Shown: positions 6,748 through 15,025, numbered from the stretch's first letter. The stretch is 41,259 nucleotides of DNA from RGIG5612 sp963591145 (GCA_963591145.1 CAVARE010000009.1:1-41259), one strand, 5' to 3'. The notes: generated by a model from the sequence alone, not told the origin. Program-made: numbers and translations.

Positions 6748-7680
6748 ATGAGCGTGATTTTACCACTTTTACAAACAGCATTAGAATTAGGTCTTACAGG
6801 CGGTCTGACCGTGCTGGCACTGTTCTTAAGCTACTCGATGCTCAACGTGTGCGATCTGTCAACCGACGGATGCTTTACACTGGGCGCGGTAGTAGGCGCA
6901 GTGGTTGCCATATCGGGACATCCGTATCTGTCCGTTGTGGCTGCCGTAGGCGCAGGCATTGTGTCGGGATTTATCACCGCATTCCTTCAGACTAAGATGG
7001 GAATCGACAGCCTGCTGGCCGGCATTATAGTTAATACCGGACTGTATTCTATAAATATCGCTATCATGGGCGGCTCGTCCCTTCTTAACATGAACAAAAC
7101 TGATACTGTATTTTCAAAGATGAAGTCCCTTCTTGAGAATACGTTTTTGAAAAGCCAGTATAAGCTGGTAGTGATAGTTCTGTTTGTTATCCTGGTTGTG
7201 GTCATATTAACGCTGTTCCTTAAGACCAGATTGGGTCTCGCCATCAGAGCCACAGGCAATAATCCTGCGATGGTTAAGTCATCATCCATCAATCCGGTAT
7301 TCACCACCACAATAGGTTTATGTGTGGCAAATGCATTTACTGGACTCTCAGGCTGTCTCATGGCGCAGGCACAGAAATCCGTTGATATCAACATAGGAAC
7401 AGGTATGGTCACCATCGCGCTGGCATCGCTGCTGATCGGACGCACATTCTTCGGCAAGCGCAAGATCCCGGTTCAGATAATCGGCGCTGTAGTGGGAGCC
7501 TTCGTATTTAGATTGATTTATACCATCGCCCTCAGACTGAACATGCCGGCTTATATGCTGAGACTCGTTTCATCAATAATCGTTATCCTGGCGATATTCC
7601 TTCCTTATTTAAAGACGAAATATCCAGCGCTGAAGCGTAAGCTGGGACTTAAGTCAGGCAGCAAGGGAGGTGCGAGATAA
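6748..7680 (+). CDS. trpY: TrpY-type ABC permease
   Basis: A 310-residue membrane protein of the BPD_transp_2 (LivH/RbsC-like) permease family, with about nine to ten hydrophobic helices. Typical pieces are LSYSMLNVCDLSTDGCFTLGA near residue 30, LLAGIIVNTGLYSINI near 90 and TRLGLAIRATGNNPAMV near 170, the cytoplasmic loop that contacts the ATPase. ATG 6748 is chosen because GAGG lies eight bases upstream. An upstream in-frame ATG (6700) would place the GC hairpin inside the coding region. The stop overlaps the trpZ start by one base, indicating tight coupling. Confidence 0.88.
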   Translation: MSVILPLLQTALELGLTGGLTVLALFLSYSMLNVCDLSTDGCFTLGAVVGAVVAISGHPYLSVVAAVGAGIVSGFITAFLQTKMGIDSLLAGIIVNTGLYSINIAIMGGSSLLNMNKTDTVFSKMKSLLENTFLKSQYKLVVIVLFVILVVVILTLFLKTRLGLAIRATGNNPAMVKSSSINPVFTTTIGLCVANAFTGLSGCLMAQAQKSVDINIGTGMVTIALASLLIGRTFFGKRKIPVQIIGAVVGAFVFRLIYTIALRLNMPAYMLRLVSSIIVILAIFLPYLKTKYPALKRKLGLKSGSKGGAR

Positions 7681-8468
7681 TGCTTAAGATTAAGGAGATT
7701 TCTGTAACATTTAACCCTGGCACCGTTAATGCCAAGACAGCGCTGAACAAATTATCGCTGGATGTGAAGGCTGGCGATTTTATCACCATAATAGGTGCAA
7801 ATGGTGCCGGCAAATCCACACTCTTCAATGCAATCGGTGGCTCGTTCTTCACAGATGAGGGATCTATTGAACTGGATGGTCAGGACATCACGATGATGCC
7901 GGAACATAAACGTGCCAAAATGATCGGCAGATTATTCCAGGATCCTATGCTGGGAACCGCACCAGACCTGAGCATTATGGATAACATGGCGTTGTCAGCC
8001 GGTAAGGGCGGATGGCTCTCCATATTATCTAATAAGGAAAAGAAAGACTTTAGAGACAGAGTATCAGTGCTGGGTATGGGACTGGAAGACAGGATGAGTC
8101 AGCCAGTACGCCTGCTGTCAGGAGGACAGAGACAGGCTCTGACACTACTTATGGCGACCTATCATCCGCCGAAGCTGCTATTGCTGGATGAGCATACAGC
8201 AGCTCTTGACCCGGGTACTGCAGAGAAAGTGCTTAATATTACTCAGGAAGTAATATCAGCCAATAATCTCACCTGCCTCATGATCACTCACAATATGCAG
8301 AATGCCTTGGATCTGGGTAATAGAACCATCATGATGAATCAGGGTAATATAATATATGATGTAAGAGACGAAGAGAGAGCAGGGCTCACAGTCAATGATC
8401 TGCTGGACAGATTTAAGACAAAGGTGGGCGAGGCGCTGGATAATGACAGGATACTGCTGTCAGAGTAG
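7680..8468 (+). CDS. trpZ: TrpZ-type ABC ATPase
   Basis: A 262-residue cytoplasmic ATPase with all nucleotide-binding motifs. Walker A is GANGAGKST (about residues 38-46), the Q-loop is LFQDP, the signature is LSGGQRQALT, Walker B is LLLLDEHTAALDP and the switch histidine is in ITHNM. The start ATG overlaps the trpY stop (TAATG), with GGGAGG upstream. It powers import through TrpY and completes the trpXYZ operon. The stop is followed by the inverted-repeat element at 8482-8586, which may act as the operon's end. Confidence 0.93.
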   Translation: MLKIKEISVTFNPGTVNAKTALNKLSLDVKAGDFITIIGANGAGKSTLFNAIGGSFFTDEGSIELDGQDITMMPEHKRAKMIGRLFQDPMLGTAPDLSIMDNMALSAGKGGWLSILSNKEKKDFRDRVSVLGMGLEDRMSQPVRLLSGGQRQALTLLMATYHPPKLLLLDEHTAALDPGTAEKVLNITQEVISANNLTCLMITHNMQNALDLGNRTIMMNQGNIIYDVRDEERAGLTVNDLLDRFKTKVGEALDNDRILLSE

Positions 8469-8481
8469 AGTAAGATGTTGA

Positions 8482-8586
8482 GGCTGCTGCTCGTGCCGGG
8501 ATGGCGCAGCTCCCTGCGAGAAAACAATCAGCGAAGGCGTTTTCGAGCAGGGGCTGCACGCCGAGGTTCACGGCACGGCAGCAACC
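8482..8586 (-). repeat. Inverted-repeat element B, second copy of the element A core
   Basis: GGCTGCTG/CGTGCCG on the left (8482-8498) pairs with CGGCACGGCAGCAACC on the right (8571-8586). Read on the minus strand, it shares GTGCCGTGAACCTCGGCG and GGGAGCTGCGCC with element A (3890-3953), while the centre differs and is longer here. Shared arms with a variable loop indicate a dispersed structured repeat. Here it lies between trpZ and the next promoter, so it may serve as a transcript end. Confidence 0.75.
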
Positions 8587-8641
8587 ACAGAGCAACAGGG
8601 GAGAGCTTTGAATTTGCAGAAATCGGGAGCACAGCCCATGC

Positions 8642-8670
8642 TTGACAGTACGTAATACGATATATATAAT
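8642..8670 (+). promoter_or_regulatory. Consensus sigma-70 promoter
   Basis: Perfect TTGACA (8642-8647), 17-base spacer and perfect TATAAT (8665-8670). It drives the small membrane protein genes and probably the Lgt-like gene. It should be a strong housekeeping promoter. Confidence 0.9.
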
Positions 8671-8673
8671 ACC

Positions 8674-8705
8674 TCTGCCCAAAAACGGCATGTTCATGCC
8701 GCAGA
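8674..8705 (+). promoter_or_regulatory. 5' leader hairpin
   Basis: CGGCATG (8686-8692) and CATGCCG (8695-8701) form a stem, extended by TCTGC (8674-8678) with GCAGA (8701-8705). It starts close to the predicted transcript start and ends next to the AAGGAGG ribosome site, so it may stabilise the mRNA 5' end. Confidence 0.55.
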
Positions 8706-8721
8706 AAAGGAGGAATTATAT

Positions 8722-9255
8722 ATGGGAATTATTGGTTTAGTATTAGGTATAGTAGGTCTGGTCGGAAGCATTATCTATCCGGTCATTCTTTCAAGTAAGT
8801 TCGCGGATATTTCGCTGGTAGTGATGATCATATTCCTGGTATTAGCTATCGCAGGTATCGTTATCTCAGCTATATCCATGAAGAAGCATCTGAAGAGAGG
8901 CGCCGGAATCGCTGGACTCGTTGTTTCAATCGTAGGTGTTATCGTAGGACTTGTCCTTACATTGTCCTGTGCAGGTATAAAGACAATTGGAAACATTATG
9001 GTAGAAATGTCAACCAATCCGGAGTTCCAGAGTCAGTATGAGAGCCTGATCAGTGAAGCCGCAGCGGATGAAGAGGTTTCAAGCTTCTTAGAGGAGCTTA
9101 CAGGAGCTGAAAATGTTTCAGAAGCACAGTCAATTATTGATTCAGCCATAGAACAGGCCAATTCTGCAGAAACTACTGCAGCAGAAACATCAGCCGAAAC
9201 TACAACAGCTGAGACAAAGGCGGCAGAAACTACTACAGAGGCAGAAGCTAACTAG
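8722..9255 (+). CDS. Small membrane protein with Thr/Glu-rich tail (DUF4190-like)
   Basis: A 177-residue protein opening MGIIGLVLGIVGLVGS, with three hydrophobic helices in the first 95 residues and the Gly/Ile/Val-rich pattern of DUF4190-like small membrane proteins. A soluble segment (about 95-145) and a low-complexity tail of AETT-type repeats (about 147-177) follow. The tail resembles the Thr/Glu stalk of the sigma/SH3 protein and probably lies outside the membrane. Strong ribosome site (AAGGAGG) and a consensus promoter suggest high expression. Function unknown. Confidence 0.7.
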   Translation: MGIIGLVLGIVGLVGSIIYPVILSSKFADISLVVMIIFLVLAIAGIVISAISMKKHLKRGAGIAGLVVSIVGVIVGLVLTLSCAGIKTIGNIMVEMSTNPEFQSQYESLISEAAADEEVSSFLEELTGAENVSEAQSIIDSAIEQANSAETTAAETSAETTTAETKAAETTTEAEAN

Positions 9256-9272
9256 AAATTAGGGTGAGTAAA

Positions 9273-9524
9273 ATGGGAATAGCAGGATTTGTTTTAGGTA
9301 TTATTTCATGTTGCTTTGGCGCATTTTTGACATTTAAGTGGATAGGATTGATCATCGGTATTGTCGGTCTGATCCTCGCAACCATTGCACTCAAGGACGA
9401 GAAGAATGGCATTAATACTGCAGGCTTTGTATTATCGATAATCGGCATAGGTCTGTGTGTTGTATTATGGATAGCATGCGCTGCATGTACAGCATGTGCA
9501 ATGTCAAATGCTGCCTTTTATTAA
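9273..9524 (+). CDS. Small membrane protein, paralogue-like of its neighbour (DUF4190-like)
   Basis: 83 residues opening MGIAGFVLGIISCCFGAF, closely echoing the start of the preceding protein. Two to three hydrophobic helices fill the chain, with a short charged turn (KDEKNG) in the middle. The C-terminus is cysteine-rich (ACAACTACAMS). ATG 9273 is preferred because AGGG lies at 9261-9264. GTG 9264 is possible. It lies 17 bases after its neighbour, and its end overlaps the Lgt-like gene. Function unknown. Confidence 0.7.
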   Translation: MGIAGFVLGIISCCFGAFLTFKWIGLIIGIVGLILATIALKDEKNGINTAGFVLSIIGIGLCVVLWIACAACTACAMSNAAFY

Positions 9525-10359
9525 TGTATTCGGCCTGACCATACCTATGTATGGTCTTATGATGGCCGTAGGATTTATAGGCGGAAGCGGTATTGCATAT
9601 ATACGTGCCCGCCGTGTTGGATTGATTGGTGAGAATCTGATCATAATTTTGGCCTGCGCCCTCGGATGTGCAATCCTGGGCGGAGGCTTGCTTTATATCC
9701 TGGTTACATATACTCCGACGGAGATAATTGCACTGATTAAAGAGGGCAATTGGAATGTTATGACGGGCATTGTGTTTTATGGAGCTCTGATTGGCGGAAC
9801 GCTGGGCGCACTTCTGGGCGGTGTGATTGCCCGGGATGATATCAGAAATTATCTGGATGTGGTGGTGCCAGTCATTCCGCTGGGTCATGCATTTGGAAGA
9901 ATCGGCTGCTTCTGCGCAGGATGCTGCTATGGCAGACCTACGGACAGCGTGATAGGAGTAGTATATATCCAGGCGATAGGCGGCGCACCGATAGGAGTCA
10001 GACTCCTTCCTGTGCAGCTGTTCGAAGCAGGCGCAGATGTGATACTGTTTATAATTTTGATAACAGTATCCGCCAGGTTAAGATCCAGGAATATGATGGC
10101 AAATCAGGCAGCGAGTCTGAAAGATACCGTAGATAATTATGGCTGCAGGGCGGCTGTGGCTGGAATAAAGTCCAGATATCTGACTACATGCCTGTACTGC
10201 ATACTATATGGTATCGCCAGGTTTGTACTGGAATTCTACAGATATGACAGCATCCGGGGTATGGCAGCAGGGCTGTCCACATCGCAGTGGATCAGCATAG
10301 TAATTGCAGCTGGCGGCATGGTGGGACTGGCTTTCTGCTGTACAGGTCGTAGATCTTAA
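9508..10359 (+). CDS. Prolipoprotein diacylglyceryl transferase-like (Lgt family)
   Basis: About 283 residues and seven hydrophobic helices. Lgt proteins move diacylglyceryl from phosphatidylglycerol to the lipobox cysteine of prolipoproteins in the membrane. Family marks seen are VFYGALIGG (about residue 90), the signature HAFGRIGCFCAGCCYG (about 127-142), LPVQLFEA, and YGIARFVLEFYR.D near the end, followed by LSTSQW. The signature uses the Cys-rich GCFCAGCCYG variant rather than the E. coli GNFINGE form. The gene overlaps the previous one by 17 bases and ATG 9508 has no clear ribosome site, so translation is probably coupled. GTG 9496 is an alternative start. It may be an Lgt paralogue rather than the main enzyme. 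Confidence 0.82.
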   Translation: MLPFINVFGLTIPMYGLMMAVGFIGGSGIAYIRARRVGLIGENLIIILACALGCAILGGGLLYILVTYTPTEIIALIKEGNWNVMTGIVFYGALIGGTLGALLGGVIARDDIRNYLDVVVPVIPLGHAFGRIGCFCAGCCYGRPTDSVIGVVYIQAIGGAPIGVRLLPVQLFEAGADVILFIILITVSARLRSRNMMANQAASLKDTVDNYGCRAAVAGIKSRYLTTCLYCILYGIARFVLEFYRYDSIRGMAAGLSTSQWISIVIAAGGMVGLAFCCTGRRS

Positions 10360-10382
10360 TTGTTTGTTGTGAACTCTTAGTA

Positions 10383-10464
10383 GATGAAAGTATGCTGCCT
10401 ATATGCATTCGTTTCTTGTATGTCCGTATGCATCTGAATCTTTTTGCATGAAAGTATGTTGTCT
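10383..10464 (+). repeat. Short imperfect direct repeat
   Basis: GATGAAAGTATGCTGCCT (10383-10400) recurs as CATGAAAGTATGTTGTCT (10447-10464). The two differ at three positions. They lie in the leader region of the M18 aminopeptidase gene. No function assigned. Confidence 0.5.
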
Positions 10465-10507
10465 GATGAAATCCAGGCCATATACCTTGTGATTACAACG
10501 AAACAAA

Positions 10508-10604
10508 AGAATAGGGGCTTCCACTGCGAAGATAATGGAAGACCATTCCTCTTAATCTAGGTCAGAGGCCCATCGGTGAGAGTAAAATACGGGAACAAAA
10601 TTCT
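10508..10604 (+). promoter_or_regulatory. Candidate structured leader (three-way junction) before the M18 gene
   Basis: Read by eye, GGGG (10514-10517) pairs with CCC (10569-10571), CTTCCA with TGGAAG (10518-10523/10536-10541) and CCTCT with AGAGG (10548-10552/10564-10568). This makes a compact three-helix junction. The two hairpin loops hold complementary AGAT and ATCT. An outer AGAAT/ATTCT pair (10508-10512/10600-10604) closes it just before the ribosome site. No known riboswitch consensus was recognised. The fold is a proposal. Confidence 0.3.
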
Positions 10605-10624
10605 GTTAGGTGTAGGTGAAAAAT

Positions 10625-12070
10625 ATGACTGAAATGACGATTAATGATGAACTATTGGAATTTATCGGGAAGTCTGCCAGCATGTATCATACGGTACAGA
10701 AGGCGGCAGAATATTTAGAGCAGGCAGGCTTTATGCAGCTCAAGGAAGGTGAGATCTGGAAGGCGCGTAATGGCGGACGATATTATGTGAAGAGAAATAA
10801 TTCGAGCATAATTGCATTTGCCATTCCAGCTGAATGTAGGGAGCCTTATTTTAAGATAATCGCATCGCACTCGGATTCACCGACATTTGCGATTAAGGAG
10901 ATCGCGGAGCTGAGTGGTCCTGCAGATTATATCAGGCTTAATGTTGAGGCTTACGGCGGCATGATCGATTATACCTGGCTGGACAGGCCGCTGGGCATTG
11001 CGGGCCGCGTCATGGTAAGGACGGAGCATGGCATCGAGAGCCGCCTCATAAATATCGCCAAGGATATTCTGATCATTCCGAGTCAGTGCGTTCATTTTAA
11101 CAGAGACGTGAATAAGGGCATGGAATTTAACAGACAGGTGGATCTGTGTCCGCTGTTTACGGCAGGCAGCATGACCAAGGGTGAGTTCGACGAGATGATC
11201 GCCAGGGCAGTAGGCGCCTGCGCAGAGGATATCATGGGTCGGAATCTCTTCCTGGTAAATCATCAGCCGGGAACTGTATGGGGCGCGGCAGATGAGTTCA
11301 TCTCTTCGCCGAAGCTGGACGACCTTCAATGCGCGTTCACATCGCTCAAGGGATTTATATTGGCAAATGGATGTGGAGAATCAGACAACACAGCAGCAGA
11401 TACATATGCAGAGCCAGACTCAGCTGCAGCTGACGGAGCTGTAATATCAGAAAAGAAAGAACTGCAGAAAGGCGGCTGCCAGTGTACAGAGGGTGAATCC
11501 TCTGGAATAAATGTATATGCGTGCTTTGATAATGAAGAGGTGGGCTCCGGCACGAAGCAGGGAGCATTGTCTACATTTCTGGCGGATACATTAAAGCGGA
11601 TTATATCGGGAATGGGATTGTCTCCTGAGGATTATCACATGGCATTGGCCAGATCATTTATGATCAGCGCTGACAACGCCCATGCGCTGCATCCGAACCA
11701 TCCTGAGAAGACGGACGAGTGTAACAGACCGCTTATGAATCACGGTATCGTCATTAAGGAAAACGCAGCACAGAAATATGTAACAGATGCATTTTCCAGG
11801 AGCATATTTAAGAGCATCTGTGAGAAAGCAGATGTTCCGTATCAGACATTTGCCAATAAGAGCAATGTGGCAGGCGGCTCGACCCTGGGCAATCTGTCCA
11901 ATACTCAGGTCAGCATCCATGCTGTGGATATAGGCCTGGCGCAGCTGGCGATGCACAGTTCTTATGAGACGGCAGGCGCCAGGGACAGCGAGTATGCCGT
12001 GAGGGCATTCGAAACCTTCTATGAATCCGAGATTCTGATAGATGGCGCCGACGGATGCCAGGTTCTGTAA
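10625..12070 (+). CDS. M18 family metallo-aminopeptidase
   Basis: A 481-residue cytoplasmic, zinc-dependent aminopeptidase that removes N-terminal (often acidic) residues from peptides. Metal and catalytic motifs are SHSDSP (about residue 80), KLDDLQC (about 230), FDNEEVGSGTKQGA (about 300), SADNAHALHPNHPEK (about 347) and the closing HAVDIGLAQLAMHSSYE. ATG 10625 is chosen because AGGTG sits six bases upstream. GTG 10616 is possible. Odd point: a low-complexity insert of about 40 residues (about 250-295, Asp/Ala/Glu-rich, with CQC) interrupts the domain before the DNEEVGS motif. It makes the protein longer than the usual 430 or so. Confidence 0.9.
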   Translation: MTEMTINDELLEFIGKSASMYHTVQKAAEYLEQAGFMQLKEGEIWKARNGGRYYVKRNNSSIIAFAIPAECREPYFKIIASHSDSPTFAIKEIAELSGPADYIRLNVEAYGGMIDYTWLDRPLGIAGRVMVRTEHGIESRLINIAKDILIIPSQCVHFNRDVNKGMEFNRQVDLCPLFTAGSMTKGEFDEMIARAVGACAEDIMGRNLFLVNHQPGTVWGAADEFISSPKLDDLQCAFTSLKGFILANGCGESDNTAADTYAEPDSAAADGAVISEKKELQKGGCQCTEGESSGINVYACFDNEEVGSGTKQGALSTFLADTLKRIISGMGLSPEDYHMALARSFMISADNAHALHPNHPEKTDECNRPLMNHGIVIKENAAQKYVTDAFSRSIFKSICEKADVPYQTFANKSNVAGGSTLGNLSNTQVSIHAVDIGLAQLAMHSSYETAGARDSEYAVRAFETFYESEILIDGADGCQVL

Positions 12071-12186
12071 GATGTTTCAAAACTCTGGTTTTTGAAATGA
12101 GCGATGGTTTGGCTGATTTTAAAACATTGCGCAGTCACACTTGCCTGAGCAGAGAATATCAATCAATGACGATAGCATATTGCAGG

Positions 12187-13521
12187 TCAAGGCAATAAAT
12201 TAACCAGATAGTCATATATATCATCCTCGGATGGCGGACATCCGGGGATATTTTTTTCGAAAGCCCGTGTGCAGGCGCCGATTCCGATATAATTGAGACA
12301 TTCAGATTCAGTGCAAGGAGACGAGGACTCCGACGTACCTGAATGGTGCTTCATACAAGCATTATTTGCGTCATCTGATGTGTCCCCAGACCTGCGGTAT
12401 CCCTGGCCTATGCAGAATCTTATATTCAGCTCGTCTGTAAGGCGGCTGAGCAGACCCTCACTCTTCAGTCTGTCCAGCGCAGACATGAGATAGCTGTAGC
12501 ATGCACTGCAGGAGTCCACTTCCTCGACAGCGTAGTTAAGAGAGACGATGCGGTGTGCATCAGAGATTTCGGATGAATCTTCATCAGTCTTATCAAACTG
12601 TCTCTCTAATTCTTCATATTGTGTAGAATCCTCATCACCTGGGACATTGATCATATGTAAGCTGCCCAGATCGGATGAACCGACACCCAGCCCGGCAGCA
12701 AGAGTGATATAGCGGACGTCATCAGCACTATATCCCAGAACACGGCATGCATAAGCATCCGTGAGCACGGGATCGACAGCCGCCATGATGCAGTTTCTTA
12801 CGAGAGGATTGCCGCCGTCCTCTATATCAGGATCGCCGCAGATATGATCAATCACGATAAAATCCTGATGTATATAAGTATTCAGATGGGCGATCGGCTT
12901 ATGCAGCCCCATTGAATGAAAATGTCTCTTCTCGGAGTTGGGGATCAGCCCCTTCATATTCTTAAGCGCGCAGGTTACGCGGGTCTGGCAGTGCCCCTTG
13001 AGCACTGGAGCGTTGATGAGATAGTCGATGTCCTGAAGCTTGCTGCAGATCTTAAGCTGCAGACCGCTGCAGTCAGCTGTAAAGGACGTATCCTTCTGCA
13101 TGTCGAACAGCGGGACATTATACCTACGCGACAGCTCGTTATATCCGCAGTATTCAAATGCTTCCGATGTCCTGTCACCTACCCACGAGCCCTCCAGGAT
13201 AATGATATTTGTAAAGCCATGCATCTGCAGATATTCTATTATGCCGGCGACGATCTCGGGATGAGTAGTCGCGCCGAAGCTGGCGGGGGTAGGACTTACC
13301 AGATTAGGCTTGATGCCGATTCTTATATTGCTGCGATCAGGCACGGAAGCCATATCTGATATGAGAGACTTGGATGAAGGGATTTCGGGAGAAATGCTAG
13401 GATAGATAGGCCTTTGGAATTTGCCCATAATCTGTGCGCTCAGGTTACATTCCGTGAGTAACTTGACCGTCATCTCCTTATAATTAGTTCCATAGATTCT
13501 ATATATTTCGTTCTTATTCAT
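12187..13521 (-). CDS. DUF362 domain-containing protein
   Basis: 444 residues. The core matches DUF362: IKPNLVSP (about residue 73), THPEIVAGIIEYL, GHCQTRVTCALKNMKGLIP (about 175-193) and DPVLTDAYACRVLGY (about 255-269). Many DUF362 proteins carry ferredoxin clusters. This one has no CxxCxxC pair, but has a cysteine-containing C-terminal part (SCSAC near 340 and a C-terminal GIGACTRAFEKNIPGCPPSEDD). The function of the domain is not established. The start has AAAGGA upstream. It is convergent with the M18 gene and divergent from mscS. Confidence 0.75.
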   Translation of the reverse strand: MNKNEIYRIYGTNYKEMTVKLLTECNLSAQIMGKFQRPIYPSISPEIPSSKSLISDMASVPDRSNIRIGIKPNLVSPTPASFGATTHPEIVAGIIEYLQMHGFTNIIILEGSWVGDRTSEAFEYCGYNELSRRYNVPLFDMQKDTSFTADCSGLQLKICSKLQDIDYLINAPVLKGHCQTRVTCALKNMKGLIPNSEKRHFHSMGLHKPIAHLNTYIHQDFIVIDHICGDPDIEDGGNPLVRNCIMAAVDPVLTDAYACRVLGYSADDVRYITLAAGLGVGSSDLGSLHMINVPGDEDSTQYEELERQFDKTDEDSSEISDAHRIVSLNYAVEEVDSCSACYSYLMSALDRLKSEGLLSRLTDELNIRFCIGQGYRRSGDTSDDANNACMKHHSGTSESSSPCTESECLNYIGIGACTRAFEKNIPGCPPSEDDIYDYLVNLLP

Positions 13522-13935
13522 ATTAGTCCTTTGTTGTATTCAGAAAATTTCTTACAGTTTTTAATGGCTATTTAGAGCCGTATAAAACTTATTTCTGCGA
13601 ATGCTTGCAATCAAGCATAAACAGTTTGTAATTATTCGGATCCATATAAAACTGTTTTCTGTGAATGCTTGCATTCGGACAGGTAAGCATTTTATATTTC
13701 CCTGCATCCGCAAGAGGCTGCCGGTGACAGGCTCCTGGGGCGATAGGCGCTTGAATAGCTGCCTTAATTTTAAATTCATCCCTCGCCCTGCCCGACTATT
13801 ATATACGAGAATACCGCACTTTGCACAGCTTGTCTTAATCAATTCTTTGGGTTATACTTTTTGAGGCTGCAGCAATAAAAATCGCAAATTGCAATAAAAT
13901 TTGCTGCCGGCAAATATTTAAGAAGGAATTCACAT
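13522..13935. other. Divergent intergenic region with direct repeats
   Basis: No convincing gene. Two imperfect 35-base direct repeats lie at 13578-13612 and 13642-13676 (about 30 of 35 identical, both ending in AATGCTTGCA). The rest is AT-rich with a GC-rich patch near 13715-13760. The region must hold the promoters for the DUF362 gene (minus) and mscS (plus), but no clear consensus promoter was seen. The mscS ribosome site AAGGAA is at about 13922. Confidence 0.5.
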
Positions 13936-14814
13936 ATGGATCTTACAAATATTGGAAATTCGCTGATAGAAACACTGCAGAGCAAGAATAATGGCAAGGT
14001 AACATTTGGCGATTATATTACCTCATCCCAATTTGTTATAACGCTTATAATAATCGCTGTGGCTGTGGGTATGCTGGTGGCGCTGGTCAAGCTGTCGCGG
14101 CTCTATGAGAAGAAGGTCATAGAAAACGATCCGGACATCAAGCACGCGTCACAGCGCAAGACCATAACGCACGTGCTTACCAGCGTCTTCAAGGTCATAA
14201 TCGTTCTGGGCATGGTAATAGGCGTACTGCAGAGCAACGGCTTCAACGTCACCTCGCTGGTGGCCAGCGTAGGTATAGTAACAGCTGTCGTAGGTCTCGC
14301 CCTGCAGGACGCGATCAAGGACGTCATCTGCGGACTGTATATATTGTCGGATCATTATTTCGCGGTGGGAGATGTGATCAAATACAATAATATCGAGGGC
14401 GAAGTCTTGAAGATGGGTCTTCGCTCCACCCGCGTCAAGGATACGGACAATAATAACATCGTTACCATTTCCAATAGAAACTTCTCAGAGGCGACCAAGG
14501 TATCCAACATGTGGGACATAGACTTAGGGCTGTCATATGACGAGGATGTCACCGAGATCCACGAGCTGCTGGGATCTATTTGCGAGCAGATAAATGCGGT
14601 AGACGGAATCGACGAGTGCATATATAAGGGCACCAATGCATTTGACAAATCAGCTATCATCTACAAGATCAGATGTTATACGCCGCCGAAGCGCAAATAT
14701 GACATGCGCAGGGCAGCACTTAAGATCATCCAGGAACGACTGGATCAGGCAGGAATTAAGATTCCATACGAGCATATGAATGTTATAGTGACTCAGGAAA
14801 ATGCCGGCAAATGA
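13936..14814 (+). CDS. MscS family mechanosensitive ion channel
   Basis: A 292-residue small-conductance mechanosensitive channel that releases solutes on osmotic down-shock. Hydrophobic helices lie at about residues 33-55, 85-103 and 108-140. The last is the pore-lining TM3 (LVASVGIVTAVVGLALQDAIKDVICGLYIL). The beta domain follows (FAVGDVIKYNNIEGEVLKMGLRSTRVKDTDNN, then IVTISNRNFSEATKVSN). Length and order are normal for the family. It has its own ribosome site AAGGAA and stands alone, with promoter unclear. Confidence 0.92.
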   Translation: MDLTNIGNSLIETLQSKNNGKVTFGDYITSSQFVITLIIIAVAVGMLVALVKLSRLYEKKVIENDPDIKHASQRKTITHVLTSVFKVIIVLGMVIGVLQSNGFNVTSLVASVGIVTAVVGLALQDAIKDVICGLYILSDHYFAVGDVIKYNNIEGEVLKMGLRSTRVKDTDNNNIVTISNRNFSEATKVSNMWDIDLGLSYDEDVTEIHELLGSICEQINAVDGIDECIYKGTNAFDKSAIIYKIRCYTPPKRKYDMRRAALKIIQERLDQAGIKIPYEHMNVIVTQENAGK

Positions 14815-14910
14815 TATTTTACGGTCAAATGTCAGCTAATTGAGAACTCCTATGCCGTGGAAGAAAAATTTGCGGCGACCGATTTTACATGAAGAAAATC
14901 GACGAAGAAA

Positions 14911-14953
14911 TTGACATTAAATGTTGTCTTTTTATATGAAATAATGTTAAAAT
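14911..14953 (+). promoter_or_regulatory. Overlapping candidate promoters for the MDR dehydrogenase
   Basis: TTGACA (14911-14916) with TATATG 16 bases on, or TTGTCT (14924-14929) with TAAAAT (14948-14953) 18 bases on. Either would give a leader carrying the two hairpins that follow. Confidence 0.5.
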
Positions 14954-14960
14954 GTCACAA

Positions 14961-15025
14961 AGGTGTGGCTTACTTCAGGCACACCTCGAAAGACTAACAA
15001 TAAAGTCCCGTTCGGGACTTTTACA
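14961..15025 (+). promoter_or_regulatory. Hairpin pair with terminator in the leader (attenuator-like)
   Basis: First hairpin AGGTGTG (14961-14967)/CACACCT (14980-14986). Second hairpin AAAGTCCC (15002-15009)/GGGACTTT (15014-15021) running into TTTTA, a compact terminator 25 bases before the start codon. A terminator between promoter and gene suggests transcription attenuation by a ligand, protein or translation. No known riboswitch class was recognised. Confidence 0.6.

Noticed and set aside
8413..8697. Minus-strand open frame through element B sharing AVNLGVQP with a frame in element A
   Set aside because: The shared residues come from the repeated structured DNA. The flanking frames differ and no ribosome site is present.
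13561..13842. Minus-strand open frame of 93 codons between DUF362 and mscS
   Set aside because: No ribosome site, no recognisable family, and it spans the two direct repeats. Judged non-coding.
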